DNA of 64,000 bases from Sycobia sp. Sy_11 (GCA_018907035.1 JACCIC010000150.1:858501-922500); one strand, 5' to 3'. Shown: positions 1 through 10,650, counted from the stretch's first letter. Translations and numbers: made by a program. The notes: a model not told the origin generated them from the letters alone.

Positions 1-16
1 AAAACTAGTTAATTTT

Positions 17-203
17 GGAACATCGTTTCTGGAAAACAATAATCTCCTACCAGACTGTCAATTTGGCTCTAGAAAGAATAGATCTTGTATAGACGATTTG
101 TGTACTTTAACAAACAAAATTTAAATCTAATCGCTCTTTTCCTAGACATAAAAGGAGCTTTTGATAATGTTATTCCAGACGTAATGTTAAAAAATCTGTA
201 CTA
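17..203 (+). pseudogene. LINE (Jockey/R1-like) reverse transcriptase fragment
   Basis: Conceptual translation shows the block around LLPDCQFGSRKNRSCIDDL and then, after a frame change, LFLDIKGAFDNVIPDVM. This is the canonical start of the RT domain of Jockey/R1-type non-LTR retrotransposons: a QFGFRKGRS-like motif, then the FLDIKGAFD motif with the first catalytic Asp. The frame changes and in-frame stops near 122-145 show it is dead. The fragment runs off the left edge and stops near 203, so the palm YxDD region is absent. The family assignment rests on these two motifs only. Confidence 0.75.
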
Positions 204-1215
204 GTTAAATTTACCTTATTGGTATAACCAATTTTACAAAAATTTAATATACAGCATAATAAATACTTTCAATATAGTTAAAATTTTTCTTTATAGCTTT
301 TCTGCAATAGAAATATTAACTTAATAAATATTAAATAATAAACGGTAAGTTTTTCTTGCACATAGTTTGATGTTAACATACATATACATACAGTGCTGGT
401 TTAATCGATTGATACATACAAATAAATTTTGATATTTAATTGAAATTCATAAATATATAAAAGCTCTATATAATAAACAGCCTCGCCACCTGTTTTATAT
501 AGCAACGCTCAGGCTCTCTCAGCCTCACCACTGGAGTGAAGACCTTGATAGGAGTGTAAAAGGCCGTTAGCATATGACACAATGAACCCTACCTTGATAA
601 ATAAAGAATTGAATTGCAAATAAGGCCAATTCAATAATCTAGATTTAAAATAGTAAACGTTATTATAATAAGAATATATATTGTACCATATGTACACACT
701 CCTTCAGATACTGAAGGATAAAAATCTCAATCTGATTGCAACGGACAATCAAGTGAGAGGCTTGAGTGAATTGGGTAGGTTCATTAATATTCTTTTTAAT
801 TATTAATAAACTAACCTCAAAAATACCTAGTTTCAATATAAATATTAAAATTTTTTTGTTTTAAATATTAACATATATATTAAAAACATTGAACATTTGA
901 ACCAAAGAGCTTCGCTCAAGTTCAAAGTTACCTTTATTAATAAACTAACCTCAAAATAGTCAGTTTGAATAAAGAATTTTAAATATTGAACTACAATTTA
1001 GGTTGTTAAATTGAATTTTTAATAACTAAATTTCAAGTAAAGCTGAAATTATAGAACAAAGAAGCTCATTGTTAATTTTATTACACTAAGTAAAATTTGC
1101 GACGAGCCATGAGTTCGCAAAATTTATTAACAATAAAAATCTTTATTATTTATTTATCTAATAATGATCGTTAATTAATTAATAATAAATTGTTACAAAA
1201 GTCGTTGCAATCCAG
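204..1215. other. AT-rich stretch without a recognisable gene
   Basis: No coding signal found. A block containing TTATTAATAAACTAACC occurs twice, near 801-822 and 934-956, about 133 bp apart, so part of this stretch is an old local duplication or repeat pair. The sequence around 530-600 may be LINE 3' UTR, but this cannot be shown. Confidence 0.4.
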
Positions 1216-1495
1216 TATAGTTTCCGCCGCCCCTGCTCACGCTGCCGCCTATCATCGATCAGAAGCGGGACACTTCGTTTCAGGTGCTGCCAAATCCGGC
1301 CGAAGCCTTCCGCTCTATTAAAATAGAAAAGGAGAGTCGGCCAAAAACCATTAATATACCCAACGTTCCGAAAGTCCAAGTCCCGTCTGGTGTGCGGATG
1401 TTCTGCGTGAGATTCGGCGATCAGCAGTGAAGGATACAGCTGGACCAAACAGGACATGTTCGGCATAATGATAAACCAAAACGCGAGGGTTTAAA
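1216..1495 (+). pseudogene. Relic of the Gypsy third ORF (ORF3), C-terminal half
   Basis: Translated on the plus strand, this matches the C-terminal half of the Gypsy-B third ORF at 26.15-26.43 kb. Shared blocks include PPLxTLPPI, RDTSFQVxPNPAE and the end box R-x-R/Q-I/L-D-x-K/QTG. There is one in-frame stop just before the end box. The open minus-strand frame over the same bases (1179-1466) is only a shadow. The rest of its parent element is not visible here, so this is an isolated fragment of a Gypsy-B-like element. Confidence 0.75.
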
Positions 1496-1574
1496 ATTTT
1501 TTTGTTTTCTTTTTCTCATTTTTCTTTCGCCTTCTCTTGCGGTACTGTTCCGCGACGTATTAATTATTTATTGT

Positions 1575-1800
1575 GATTAAATATGCTGTTTAATCACAAC
1601 TGCTTGTGATTAAATTGATAAAAATCGTATAAAATGATCTTATAGAGCTTATGCAATACCTTCATAATTATTTTATACGATTTTATACGTAATTTGAGCC
1701 CAATCCATCCGATTTTTACCATTCCAATTTCCTTGCAATTAGTATTTTTGCCAGTTTTGAATGTGATTATTAAATATCTATTTTTATCGCGCTTACGTTC
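1575..1800. repeat. Palindromic AT-rich repeat shared with the 32.5-kb region
   Basis: Contains two nested inverted repeats: TGTGATTAAA paired with TTTAATCACA near 1575-1602, and AAAATCGTATAAAAT paired with ATTTTATACGATTTT near 1620-1690. The segment near 1725-1785 matches 32591-32651 in the same orientation, while the hairpin part matches 32513-32575 in reverse complement, which its palindromic form allows. It lies just upstream of a decayed Gypsy gag-pol and may be part of its LTR or leader. Confidence 0.5.
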
Positions 1801-1819
1801 ATAGATACAAATTCAAATC

Positions 1820-2272
1820 GTGAACATTGAAAATGAGCGCGCAGCAGCGCACGTGGAAAAAGTATGGGATATACCGCAGAGGTACGAAGACGCTGGCTTA
1901 ACCGCGAGAGAAGAAGCGAATCACGCGCAGGATGCGACAAACGATCTTGAGAGCGCGTACGAGAAGCTAGAGAGGCTCACGCACAAGTGTTGGGCCAGAG
2001 ACGCGAATGTCGATGGCCCTCGTACCAAGTCAGTAGCGGTGCGACCATTCAATAGGACAAACACGAATTGTATGAGCAGCACTAATAGGCGCAAATCTGT
2101 GGAGCACAGGCACATATGTGGTGACGCAGCTTCGCTCGTGCACCACCTAGAGCCAGTGCATAGTCCCGTCAAAGCTTCGACAAAGGGAAAGAAATCAGCA
2201 CAGACGCACGCGGCATGTGCAGTGCGCGTTATGAATATGGATCGCAAGCACGCACATGCGATCCTATTGTAA
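1820..2272 (+). CDS. Unrecognised 150-codon ORF, possibly a decayed Gypsy gag remnant
   Basis: An ATG-started frame of 150 codons with a charged N-terminal half and no domain I can name. It sits directly upstream of a decayed Gypsy protease (2382-2583), in the place where gag should be, which is the only reason to suspect gag. No zinc knuckle is visible. It may equally be a chance frame in GC-richer retroelement DNA. Confidence 0.3.
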   Translation: MNIENERAAAHVEKVWDIPQRYEDAGLTAREEANHAQDATNDLESAYEKLERLTHKCWARDANVDGPRTKSVAVRPFNRTNTNCMSSTNRRKSVEHRHICGDAASLVHHLEPVHSPVKASTKGKKSAQTHAACAVRVMNMDRKHAHAILL

Positions 2273-2381
2273 GAGATATGCTGAATTCACCACCCAGAAT
2301 AGCCGTTCGGGAAACAAATAACGAGCGCCAAGGATGAGACACCAATTGGCGCTTGCGTATTTGAGGCGTTTTCACGTTAAA

Positions 2382-2880
2382 GACCCTGGGACAAAATTCA
2401 CCTTTCTAATCGACTCGAGTGCCGAAATTTCTGTATTGCCACGCTCATATGGTTCGGACACTAGGCAAAAAACTTAAGTTTTACGCAGCAAACGGAACGA
2501 CCATCGAAACGTACGGTGTGAGAAAGTTGGACCTAGATTTCGGTTACGGGTGGTCTATGCCGTGGAACTTTGTCGTAGCGTAATGTTGAAACGCAAGTTC
2601 CATCTCATTTCCGACCTTAAACTGTGCATGTTGACGCATCAGACGACCGGCATTCTCGCCAAGTGCTCGGCAAAGGTTGTGGTTAACTTCACCGTCCACA
2701 CCGTCGACCCCTCGGGTACGTATGCAGCCGTAACTGCGAAAGTCCCGAAGGTTATGGGACTCGAGCAAGACAGACAGCGCAAGGACAACGGCGTTTTCCA
2801 TTATGTTCAATCTACTGGTTCTCCCGTGAGCCAACGCGCGTGCAGAGACCGAGTCGATTTAGTTCCGTATTCCGAAGTAA
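2382..2880 (+). pseudogene. Decayed Gypsy protease and linker (second Gypsy lineage)
   Basis: Translation gives FTFLIDSSAEISVLPR, then after a frame change FYAANGTTIETYG and LDLDFGYGWSMPWNFVVA. This order is that of the retropepsin of Gypsy elements of the CsRn1/Kabuki type (DTGA-SLLP flap, then LFAANGT-I-TYG). The active-site triad reads DSS instead of DTG/DSG, so it is inactive. Downstream, TGSPVSQRACR resembles the TGPPV-RARR segment that precedes RT. The RT itself is missing. This lineage is distinct from Gypsy-A and Gypsy-B. Confidence 0.7.
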
Positions 2881-3484
2881 GTTCTGTTTTAATTTTTCAA
2901 TAAATTTCAACACTTCAGCTTTCAAAGAGACCTTTCGACTAAGTCCTCAGATCTCGCGTAATCAATTGTTCGCGTTGTGCTCGGTCATCATCATCGTTAT
3001 CACCATCACGGATCACCGTTTAAACGACGCCGTCGGCTCCAGGTCAACGCTACAGTCCCTTTCTCCCGTTAAGCAGGAAGGTGATGACAGCTGCTTCTTT
3101 GAGATCCATACCAGTCCGAACGTCCTCTCTTGAACTGTATTTTCAGTGCCGTTCGCTGCCGAGATCGACGATGAGCAACGTTGCCAAACCAAGAGCTAAG
3201 TCGTTTTATTATCTATCTTTATCTTTCCAACGTTACGTTATCGGCAATACGTTTTTATTTACGTAATAACGCGTGAGGCTCTATCTTTTGTAGTTTTAAT
3301 AATTTAAACGTATTATATTTTCCGCCATAGCTTCACCTTCGATTATTACTGCGATTTTATTACCGAAATTAATCTCAAAGTTATCGATGTAACATTTCGA
3401 TGCTGAACATTGCGACAATGTTACGATACGTTGTTTGTTTCTATTTCTCTCCCGGAATATAACGGAAATTCTGCCCGGATGTAA

Positions 3485-3905
3485 TAGTGTATGGCTCCGG
3501 TAGCGAAAATGTGGTAGCTGATGCACTTTTGCGAATCGAGTTGTTCAGGATCCCGAGTATGTTCGACTGGAACGAGTCGTGGAGTAGGTTTCAAGACGAC
3601 GACAACGCGGTTCGTAAGAATGTTAATGCGTTCCGTCTTTCTACTCTGTTTGATTTCAAGGGGCTCGCAAGAGAGCAAGACTAGGATCCCGAAATGTATC
3701 GTATACTATGCGACCACGATGATCCGTTGAAGCTCAGATAGCTGACATTTAACGACAAAGTACATATAATCTTCTACTGCGATATTCACGAGAACACTAT
3801 ACATCCGTATATTCTGGAATCACTACGCGACGAGATTTTCGACCTGTTTCACAACATTTCGCCTCCGAGCGGCAAGGTGACTGACAGACTTATAAGTCCA
3901 CACAC
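3485..3905 (+). pseudogene. Decayed Gypsy RNase H end and integrase zinc region
   Basis: The segment SGSENVVADALLRIE matches the RNase H C-terminus of Gypsy polymerases (SGKDNVVADALSR). After a stop and a gap, PYILESLRDEIFDLFHN followed by a degraded SHPG segment resembles the start of the integrase HHCC domain. Together with 2382-2880 it is one element that lost its RT by internal deletion. The tail to about 4080 stays partly open but is unrecognised. Confidence 0.65.
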
Positions 3906-4408
3906 TACCTCAACAAAGAGACAGAGTACGAACTAGATACGGACGAGGAATTTAAGATAGCATCATCGCCGCCGAGCGAGTCATGTACACCGCCGCGTAG
4001 CTGCGAACAGTTGCGAAGCAATGAACGACTCATAATAGACTACGATTCAGGCGGGATTTTACACAGCGACGATTCTCGCAAGTCAGTGTAGCAGCCGCCG
4101 GGCCTTCTTCAAAGAACTGAAACCTGACGCAAGTAAAACTGCAGGCGATATAGAGCATGGTACAGCGGGGCCCAGCAACTCGGGTAAATACGTAATCCCC
4201 CAATTGCGTGATGGTGGTCGCAGAACCAACCATGACCGCAAAATCAACCTGACACGTCTTGAAATTTCCCCGCCGAATATAGATTACATATTCGTCGTGA
4301 TGACGTCACATCAACATCAGATATCGCTTCAACACGTAGAAGAATATCTGTAAACTAAAAAACAGTGTCTGAAACAAAATTACGAAAATTCATACTTCTA
4401 CGCCAGAA
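3906..4408. other. Unassigned spacer between two Gypsy elements
   Basis: No confident coding match. An acidic, Ser/Pro-rich frame near 3915-4080 could be the C-terminal tail of the upstream decayed Gypsy pol. The 5' boundary of Gypsy-A lies somewhere here; its 5' LTR, primer binding site and most of gag are missing. Confidence 0.35.
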
Positions 4409-4666
4409 TATAAATCAAGAAAGCCGGAGATCCGAGTACATAATTTTAACAATAAAATTGCTTCAGTGTACGACCGAACTAAGTGTTGCGGGAAGTGCAA
4501 ACAAACGGGCCACGATCGTTTTAAGTGCACAAACCAGCAAAAAATCTTTTGTTCATACTGCGGTCGTGATAATGTGTATACTCGTGATTGCAAGTGCCAC
4601 CCGTCGGGAAACGCCAGGAGGGCCGAGCCCACACCGAACCTAGCTCGGCCCAACAACAACAATTAG
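4409..4666 (+). CDS. gag: Gypsy-A Gag C-terminus with two zinc knuckles (5'-truncated)
   Basis: Encodes the nucleocapsid end of Gag. The first knuckle is a standard CX2CX4HX4C (CGKCKQTGHDRFKC). The second is CX2CX4-V-X4C (CSYCGRDNVYTRDC), with Val where His is expected. The same Val is present in Gypsy-B, so it is a family trait and not a random loss. The frame stops at TAG 4664-4666 after an Asn run, matching the Gypsy-B stop. Upstream similarity to Gypsy-B fades quickly, so most of Gag is deleted. Confidence 0.8.
   Translation, partial: YKSRKPEIRVHNFNNKIASVYDRTKCCGKCKQTGHDRFKCTNQQKIFCSYCGRDNVYTRDCKCHPSGNARRAEPTPNLARPNNNN
4606..4651 (+). promoter_or_regulatory. Gag-pol -1 ribosomal frameshift signal (Gypsy-A)
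   Basis: GGGAAAC at 4606-4612 is a canonical X_XXY_YYZ heptamer in the gag frame (tcG GGA AAC), and the pol frame is exactly -1. After a 7-nt spacer, GGGCCGAG (4620-4627) pairs perfectly with CTCGGCCC (4644-4651). Gypsy-B has the same heptamer and spacer with a different but still perfect stem. The same heptamer serves at gag-pro in SRV-1-type retroviruses. Confidence 0.75.
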
Positions 4667-6466
4667 AAATAGAAACCGACAACAGACATTTTGTAAGAGT
4701 GATGATCGGCGATTACGAAGTGTCAGCCCTTTTGGATACGGGATCGGTAAGTTCCTATGTGAGTGAACAACTGAGTGAAGTTTGTATGAAATTCGGATGA
4801 GCCAAGTAATCGAATTGCAGTCTTGGCAAATGGCTCAGAAATAAGCCTTGGAAGAAATATTTATGGACCAATATATGTGCAAGGAAAAAGATTCCAACAA
4901 AAATTTCTAGTAATGAATGGATTGAGCCATCTTATGCTCTTAGGTATGGATACTCTTAAAAAACTTGAAATCCATATAATATTAAACAACTGTGAGATAA
5001 ACAAATCATCAAACGATCGAATACATCAAGTTTGTACAATTGGAACACCGTATGGATTACAGAATTTAAATCCAACCGAACGTCAGCGATTAGAAAAGGT
5101 TTTAAAAACAGAGATGGATAAATTTAACTTTATCAAAGGTCCTACTCCGTTCCTGCAACACGAAATCGTCGTGGAAGAAAAAACACCAATTAAACAGAAA
5201 TATCGGCCAAGAAATCCGGCCATGCAAGAAATTATCAATCAGGAGGTTGATAAAATGCTAAACGAAAACGTAATTCAACCGTCAAGCAGTCCATGGAGTT
5301 CACTAGTCGTTATTGTAAAAAAGAAGGACGGAAAAGCACGATTCTGTGTGGATTTCAGAAAAGTAAAGAGGGTTATAAAGAAAGACGCTTATCCTCTTCC
5401 GCAAATTAATGCTACCGATATCTATCCACATTAGATTTAAAAAATGGATATTGGCAAGTAGCTCTAACACCAGAAAGCCGTCCTGTCACTGCCTTTACCG
5501 TCGCCGGAAAAGGCCTATATGAATTCAACGTAATGCCGTTTGGCCTACATTTAGCACCGGCTACCTTCCAACGACTCTTAGACAGAGTGATCACTCCGGA
5601 AATGGCTCCGTATGCATTTGCATATCTAGACGACATCGTAGTAGTCTCGTCTACGTTTGAGGAGCATCTACAAAAATTAAAAGAAGTTTTCAACCGGTTA
5701 AGAATAGCGAAATTAAAACCCAATCCAGATAAATGCCATTTCGCCCGCTCAAGTCTACAATATTTAGGACCAATTGTAGACAAAAACGGTCTACAAACCG
5801 ATCCGGAAAAGGTGGCTGCTGTACTGAATTTAGCACCACCTAAAAACATGAAAGAAATTCAGCGATTTATGGGTCTAATATCGTGGTACAGACGATTTCT
5901 TAAAGATATCTCGAATGTTGCCGCACCACTACATCGACTTACTAGAAAAAAAAGCTAAGTGGACCTGGGGAGAAACCGAGCAAGATGCGTTGGACAAAAT
6001 CAAGCAGCTTCTCACAAACGCACCCATCCTTTCCTGTCCAGACTGGAGCCGCCCGTTTATCCTGCAAACGGATGCCAGTAAAGAAGGATTGGGAGCTTAC
6101 TCAAGCGTATGAGAACAATGAACGAGTCATCGCCTTTGCAAGTCGAACACTCTTCCCAGGCGAAAAAAACTATTCCGCCACTGAGCTAGAATTTCTAGCA
6201 ATTAAATGGGGTGTGTGGAAATTTCGAGATTATCTTGAAGGATATCATTTTATTGTACTCACCGACCATCAATGGCTAAAATGGCTTAACAACATAGGGA
6301 ATCCTTCCGGTCGTTTAGCCCGCTGGGCACTTGAATTAAGCCAGTACGATTTCGAAATTAAATATCGTTCTGGTAAAGATAATTTATTAGCCGATATTCT
6401 GTCTCGACAGCCGCTAGCCGTCGAAGCAACTACAATTAAAATCGCAGATTGGTACGAAAAAATATA
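4607..6466 (+). pseudogene. pol: Gypsy-A pol: protease, reverse transcriptase, RNase H (broken)
   Basis: Protease: ALLDTGSVSSYV keeps the DTG catalytic triad, and LLGMDTL marks its end. RT: the LDLKNGYWQV region, then FAYLDDIVVV with the YxDD catalytic pair. RNase H: LQTDASKEGLGA, FASRTLFPGEKNYS, LTDHQWLKWL and the end box LLADILSRQ. Breaks: a frameshift near 4797; loss of roughly eight codons plus a frame change near 5419, removing the segment between PLPQI and STLDLKNG; a frameshift at the A8 run 5946-5953; a small deletion near 6097; and a mariner at 6467. It is the product of -1 frameshifting from gag. No functional polyprotein can be made. Confidence 0.9.
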
Positions 6467-7752
6467 TTAGGAGTGTGAATAAGTCTTTCCCGTTTTTTGT
6501 AAGAGATGGCGCCACCAATACTGTGCGAGTATTCAATGGTTACATATGTCATAATCAAAGCTTATTCATATGTCAACAATTCCATACTAACACATTAGTT
6601 AAAATTTTTTCGCATCATAAATTTTTGATATCGTGAAAATGTCGAAATTTGAGCCGAGTCGACGTCATTTGCGGGAAGTTTCACTTTATTGGTTGAATTG
6701 GAAGAAATCTGCTGCCGAGACGCTTCGATTGCTTCAGGAGGCTTATGGAGAAGGTTGTGTCAATGATTCAAGTGTTCGCGGATGGTTTCGACGCTTCAAA
6801 AGCGGTGATTTCGACGTGGAAGACAAGGAGCGTTCCGGGCGGCCGCAAATCTTTGAAGATCGAGAATTGGCGACTTTGCTTGATGAAGATTCTTGTCAAA
6901 CGTAAGAAGAACTTGCTGAAGCATTGGGAGTTGACCGAACAATCATTTCCAAGCGTTTGAAAGCCATGGGAATGATCCAAAATCAAGGAAATTCGGTGCA
7001 GTACGAACTGAAGCTGAGAGACGTCGAACAGCGTTTTTTCACTTGCGAACAGCTGCTTCAGCGACATAAAAGAAAGGGTTTTCTGCATCGTATCGTGACT
7101 GGCGATGAAAAGTGGATACGTTACGATAATCCGAAGCGAAGTAAATCATGGGGACTACCCGGCCATGCATCATCATCGACGGCCAAGCCAAATATTCATG
7201 GCGCCAAGCTCATGCTCTGTATATGGTGGGACCAGGTAGGTGTGGTTTACTATGAGCTTCTGAAACCGAATGAAAGGATCACAGGCGAGGTCTATCGACG
7301 ACAATTGATGCGTTTGAGCCGCGCACTGCGAGAAAAACGGCCACAATACTCCGACAGGCACGACAAAGTTATTTTGCAACATGACAATGCTCGCCCACAT
7401 GTTGCACCGCCGGTGAAAACATACTTAGAAACGCTCAAATGGGAAGTCCTACCCCACCCGCCGTATAGTCCAGACGTTGCTCCGTCTGATTACCATCTCT
7501 TCAGATCGATGACGCATGGCCTGGCTGACCAGCACTTCCATTCCTACGAGGAAGCCAAAAAATGGGTGGATGACTGGATAGAGGCCAAACCGGTCGAATT
7601 TTTTCGCAACGGGATTTGTATGTTGCCAGAAAGATGGGAAAAAGTTGTAGCTAGCGATGGCCAATACTTTCAATAATTCATTTGTAACCATTTTTTCACA
7701 ATAAAGGCTCAAAATTTGAAAAAAAACGGGAAAGACTTATTCACATACCTGA
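6467..7752 (+). mobile_element. Mariner transposon (mauritiana-like), nearly intact
   Basis: 1286 bp, bounded by TA at 6465-6466 and 7753-7754. Terminal inverted repeats of about 32 bp (6467-6498 and 7721-7752) share GTGAATAAGTCTTTCCCG and differ at about three positions near their outer ends. It interrupts the Gypsy-A pol between RNase H and integrase; the flanking pol reads through cleanly once the element is removed. The length equals the usual 1.28-1.29 kb of full-length mariners. It inserted after Gypsy-A did, making it one of the youngest events here. Confidence 0.92.
6639..7676 (+). pseudogene. Mariner transposase with one nonsense codon
   Basis: From ATG 6639 to TAA 7676 there are 345 codons in one frame, the standard Mos1-type transposase length. 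The frame is broken only by TAA at 6903-6905 within SCQT-stop-EELAEAL, where a CAA-to-TAA change would explain it. The N-terminal helix-turn-helix region includes GWFRRFKSGDFDVEDKERSG. The catalytic triad is present: D in VTGDEKW, D in LQHDNARPH, and the third D in PPYSPDVAPSDY, 34 residues after the second (DD34D). The WxPHxL linker between DNA-binding and catalytic parts has degenerated to VQYEL. Apart from the stop it looks complete. Confidence 0.9.
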
Positions 7753-7754
7753 TA

Positions 7755-8964
7755 CAAAAATGTGGAGAATGATCCTGAAAACTACCCCGATTTTTGTATC
7801 ATTAATGGAAGATTATATAAGTATATTTTACACACATTAGACTTTAATGATACGAGTGAGAATTTGCAATGGAAGATCTGTGTACCGAAATCCGAACAAC
7901 ATAGAGTACTAAACGAAGTACATAACGATCCTACTGCTGGTCATCTAGGAATCTCGAAAACTCTTGTTAAGATATCCAAAAGCTATTACTGGCCTGGAAT
8001 GCTCCGGATGACAACAAACTATGTAAGAAATTGCGAGAATTGTCACCAATTTAAATCTCAACAACAATCACCGGCTGGAAAATTGCATGCGACGTTAGTC
8101 GAACAGCCTTGGGATATCGTGGCCGTTGATCTTATAGGACCACTCCCAAGATCAACAAAATTGAACACCTGGCTGTTAGTCATGCAGGATAAATTAACAA
8201 AGTGGGTAGAATTAAAACCCTTACGAAAAGCGACTGCCGAGGCTATAACGCTGGCAGTTAAACAGCAAGTCATTCTACGTTTCGGATGCCCGAAAATTAT
8301 AATTTCCGATAATGGACGACAATTCGTGTCAAAAGAATTTACGGAAATGCTGTCAAAATCCGGAATAACTCATAGAAAAACACCACCGTATACGTCGCAG
8401 TGTAATCCAGTAGAGCGAGCAAATAAAGTAATAAAAACCATGATTTCTCAATACATAGAGAAAAATCATCGAACATGGGATTGCTATTTGCACGAGCTAC
8501 AGTTCGCGTATAATACCGCTACATCCGAAACAACGGGATTTACACCCGCTTACATAAATTTTGGGAGAGAATTAAGAGCACCCGGGTCTCTTGTCCAAAA
8601 ATTTGGTCAAAATTGTAATATTACAGTCGAGAATCGGATCAAAAAAATACAAGAGACAATAGAACTTGTACAAAGTCAACTAGCTCGGAACTTCCAAAAA
8701 CAAAAATATTACTACGATCAAAACCGTCGAAAATGGAACCCGGAAATCGGCGATTATGTCTATAAACGTTCACATGAATTATCAAATAAAATAGACGCGT
8801 TTAACGCAAAATTAGCTCCAAAATATCTGGGTCCGTATACTATTTTCAGGAAGGTATCGCCAGTTATATACGACCTGAAAGATAATAAAGGTCAAATTAT
8901 TAAAGATATTCATATTAAGGATCTACGTAAAAGATATAACACTCTAGATAAGATACCACCATGA
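7755..8964 (+). CDS. pol: Gypsy-A integrase (C-terminal part of pol), open
   Basis: About 400 codons open to TGA 8962-8964. The N-terminal zinc domain has the HHCC pattern (VHNDPTAGHLG … CENC). The core holds the DDE triad: D in VAVDLIGPLPRS, D in IISDNGRQF, and E in QCNPVERAN. A GPF/Y-like C-terminal region follows (LGPYTIFRKVSPVIYDL). It is cut off from RT/RNase H by the mariner, so the first in-frame ATG-like start is not a natural one. In an intact copy this is the end of the Gag-Pol polyprotein. It is the best preserved domain of this copy. Confidence 0.88.
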
Positions 8965-9009
8965 ATCCACTATATAAGGGCCGACCAGAGGCCCAAGAGT
9001 TCAGTCAAA

Positions 9010-9528
9010 ATGCAGCACCCTGTCGAACAAGAGCTCTGCCGTCAATTCCTGGAACTCAGTGTTCCCATCAAGTGCTATGGACTGCCATTCCATGCACTCA
9101 TTAATACTGGGACACTGATGACCACGGCTTCAGTTGAAATTGGCAGAATACTTGAGCGACGTGGTGCTCGGCGTGTATACGGGGAAGCGGTTCTCCACCT
9201 TATCCGGGACCCGTTATACACCGTTGATCCCGTCAACGTTGTATCCACATACACGCTTGAGGTGGAGTACACCTGTAAGGATAAAGCTAGGATTAGTAAT
9301 TTCGCCATAGTCCCAGACCAGCCCGTGGACATCATTTTTGGTATGTCAGAAATTAACAAAATCGGATTTCGCATTCTATGGAACCAAAGAAGTCTAGCAG
9401 CCCAGGAACGTCGCCGAGAAAACAGGCCACTACATCGAAGAGCAGCCAGAAGAGTTGCCGCCAGACTAGAAGATGAGGGAATATACACCGCCACCGACTC
9501 TGAAGATCCTAGCATCGACAGCGATTAA
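9010..9528 (+). CDS. Gypsy-A ORF2: retropepsin-like protein behind integrase
   Basis: An intact 172-codon frame from ATG 9010, 45 bp after the pol stop. Residues about 20-45 (FHALINTGTLMTTASVEIG) and 95-120 (IVPDQPVDIIFGMSEINKIGFRI) copy the layout of clan AA aspartic proteases: an active-site loop D-T-G-x-x-x-T, then a hydrophobic-ILGMDFL block. The catalytic Asp is Asn here (INTG), so it should be inactive. The C-terminus is Arg-rich and then acidic. The normal protease already sits in pol, so this is a second copy of the fold in the position where env lies in errantiviruses. Gypsy-B lacks it. Its function is unknown. Confidence 0.6.
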   Translation: MQHPVEQELCRQFLELSVPIKCYGLPFHALINTGTLMTTASVEIGRILERRGARRVYGEAVLHLIRDPLYTVDPVNVVSTYTLEVEYTCKDKARISNFAIVPDQPVDIIFGMSEINKIGFRILWNQRSLAAQERRRENRPLHRRAARRVAARLEDEGIYTATDSEDPSIDSD

Positions 9529-9963
9529 AACTGTAAGGAAAAAAAAAATATAAATATTCTATTAAATTTACTTATATTATATCGTATAGGTTTAAATTTT
9601 AATGTTTTAAAGTGTTTAAATTTTATTAAATTTTAAATTAAATATTAAATTTTGTTAAATTTTTTTTGTTAAAATGTTAAATTTTTTTATTTTATTAAAA
9701 TTTTTATTTCAATCATTTTTATACCGAAAGAAAATTTAATCATTTATATTTAATCATTTATATATGACATTGTAAAACCGACCAAATATTTATATATTAA
9801 GAGCGAACAAGGGTTGATGCCCTCTAAAGAAAAATAAAAATTTAACCCGAGAAAGGTGAAATAAAAATTTGAAATCAAATAATAATTCTAAATTTAAACT
9901 TAAATTTAAAATTATTATTTAGTGCTCGTTAATAATTACTAGCGAACACATACAGTTGACACT
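9529..9963. other. AT-rich spacer between ORF2 and ORF3
   Basis: Very AT-rich with many ATTAAA and TTTAAA words and no coding signal. It belongs to the internal region of Gypsy-A. Confidence 0.5.
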
Positions 9964-10530
9964 ATGTACAAAAAATTACTTACCCGGGCGCAGCGCGACC
10001 TGCTCGTAGCCGAGCAGGAATTAAATAACACGTTACGGATACTGGTACGTCCACGTTTGGTCGTACCTCCAGCACGACTGCCTCGTCTGCAGGTGGAAGG
10101 CCGACGATCGCCCATATTAACACAGGTCGTGCCGAAACCTGCAGCCGTCCCAACGCCACCACGGGTCAGCGAGGCGGACGTGCCTCCAGCCGACGGCGAG
10201 CAGCCCGCGCTGTCGATTGATGCCCGAACACCCGGGCCACCACGACCTGCGCCGCCACTGCTGCCAGCAGAACACACCGCTCCGCTGGGGATGCCGTCGA
10301 TACGGCACCCGAATATAAACCGCACGGTTCGACCCTGACGGACGACGCGCGCCCCTGGCGTGCGTTTGTCTACGACGACGATGCTACGCTGTTCTTCCGT
10401 CTGGGAGCCGTGCGGCATCGCCAGCGAATCGGGAACCGGCGGTTCCACATGCGGATGGATGCAAAAACGGGGCATGTGCGATGCGTCACATGCTCCGAAA
10501 AGAAAATTTATATGTACCTATTCACACTTT
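9964..10530 (+). pseudogene. Gypsy-A ORF3, proline-rich accessory protein (one frameshift)
   Basis: Starts at ATG 9964 (MYKKLLTRAQRDLLVAEQEL), runs through a Pro/Arg-rich middle, and loses frame near 10297-10300, where a C present in the 18.2-kb copy is missing. In the restored frame it ends with the box RRFHMRMDAKTGHVRCV and then a Cys/Lys segment. The 18.2-kb copy is nearly the same protein, and the Gypsy-B third ORF ends with a related box (RWRIRIDAKTGAIRV). It has no signal peptide or fusion-like features, so it is not an obvious envelope. Role unknown; being kept in two Gypsy families suggests it matters for the elements. Confidence 0.65.
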
Positions 10531-10650
10531 TATATTTAAAACACACACATTTTTTTTGTCATACACATTTTATTTTTTTTTATATACACACAATTTTTTT
10601 TTTATTGCACGAATTCCTTTATTACACTATACACACGCGCCACGCTCCCC

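Noticed and set aside
1179..1466. 95-codon minus-strand open frame
   Set aside because: The plus strand of the same bases matches the C-terminal half of Gypsy ORF3; the minus frame is a shadow.
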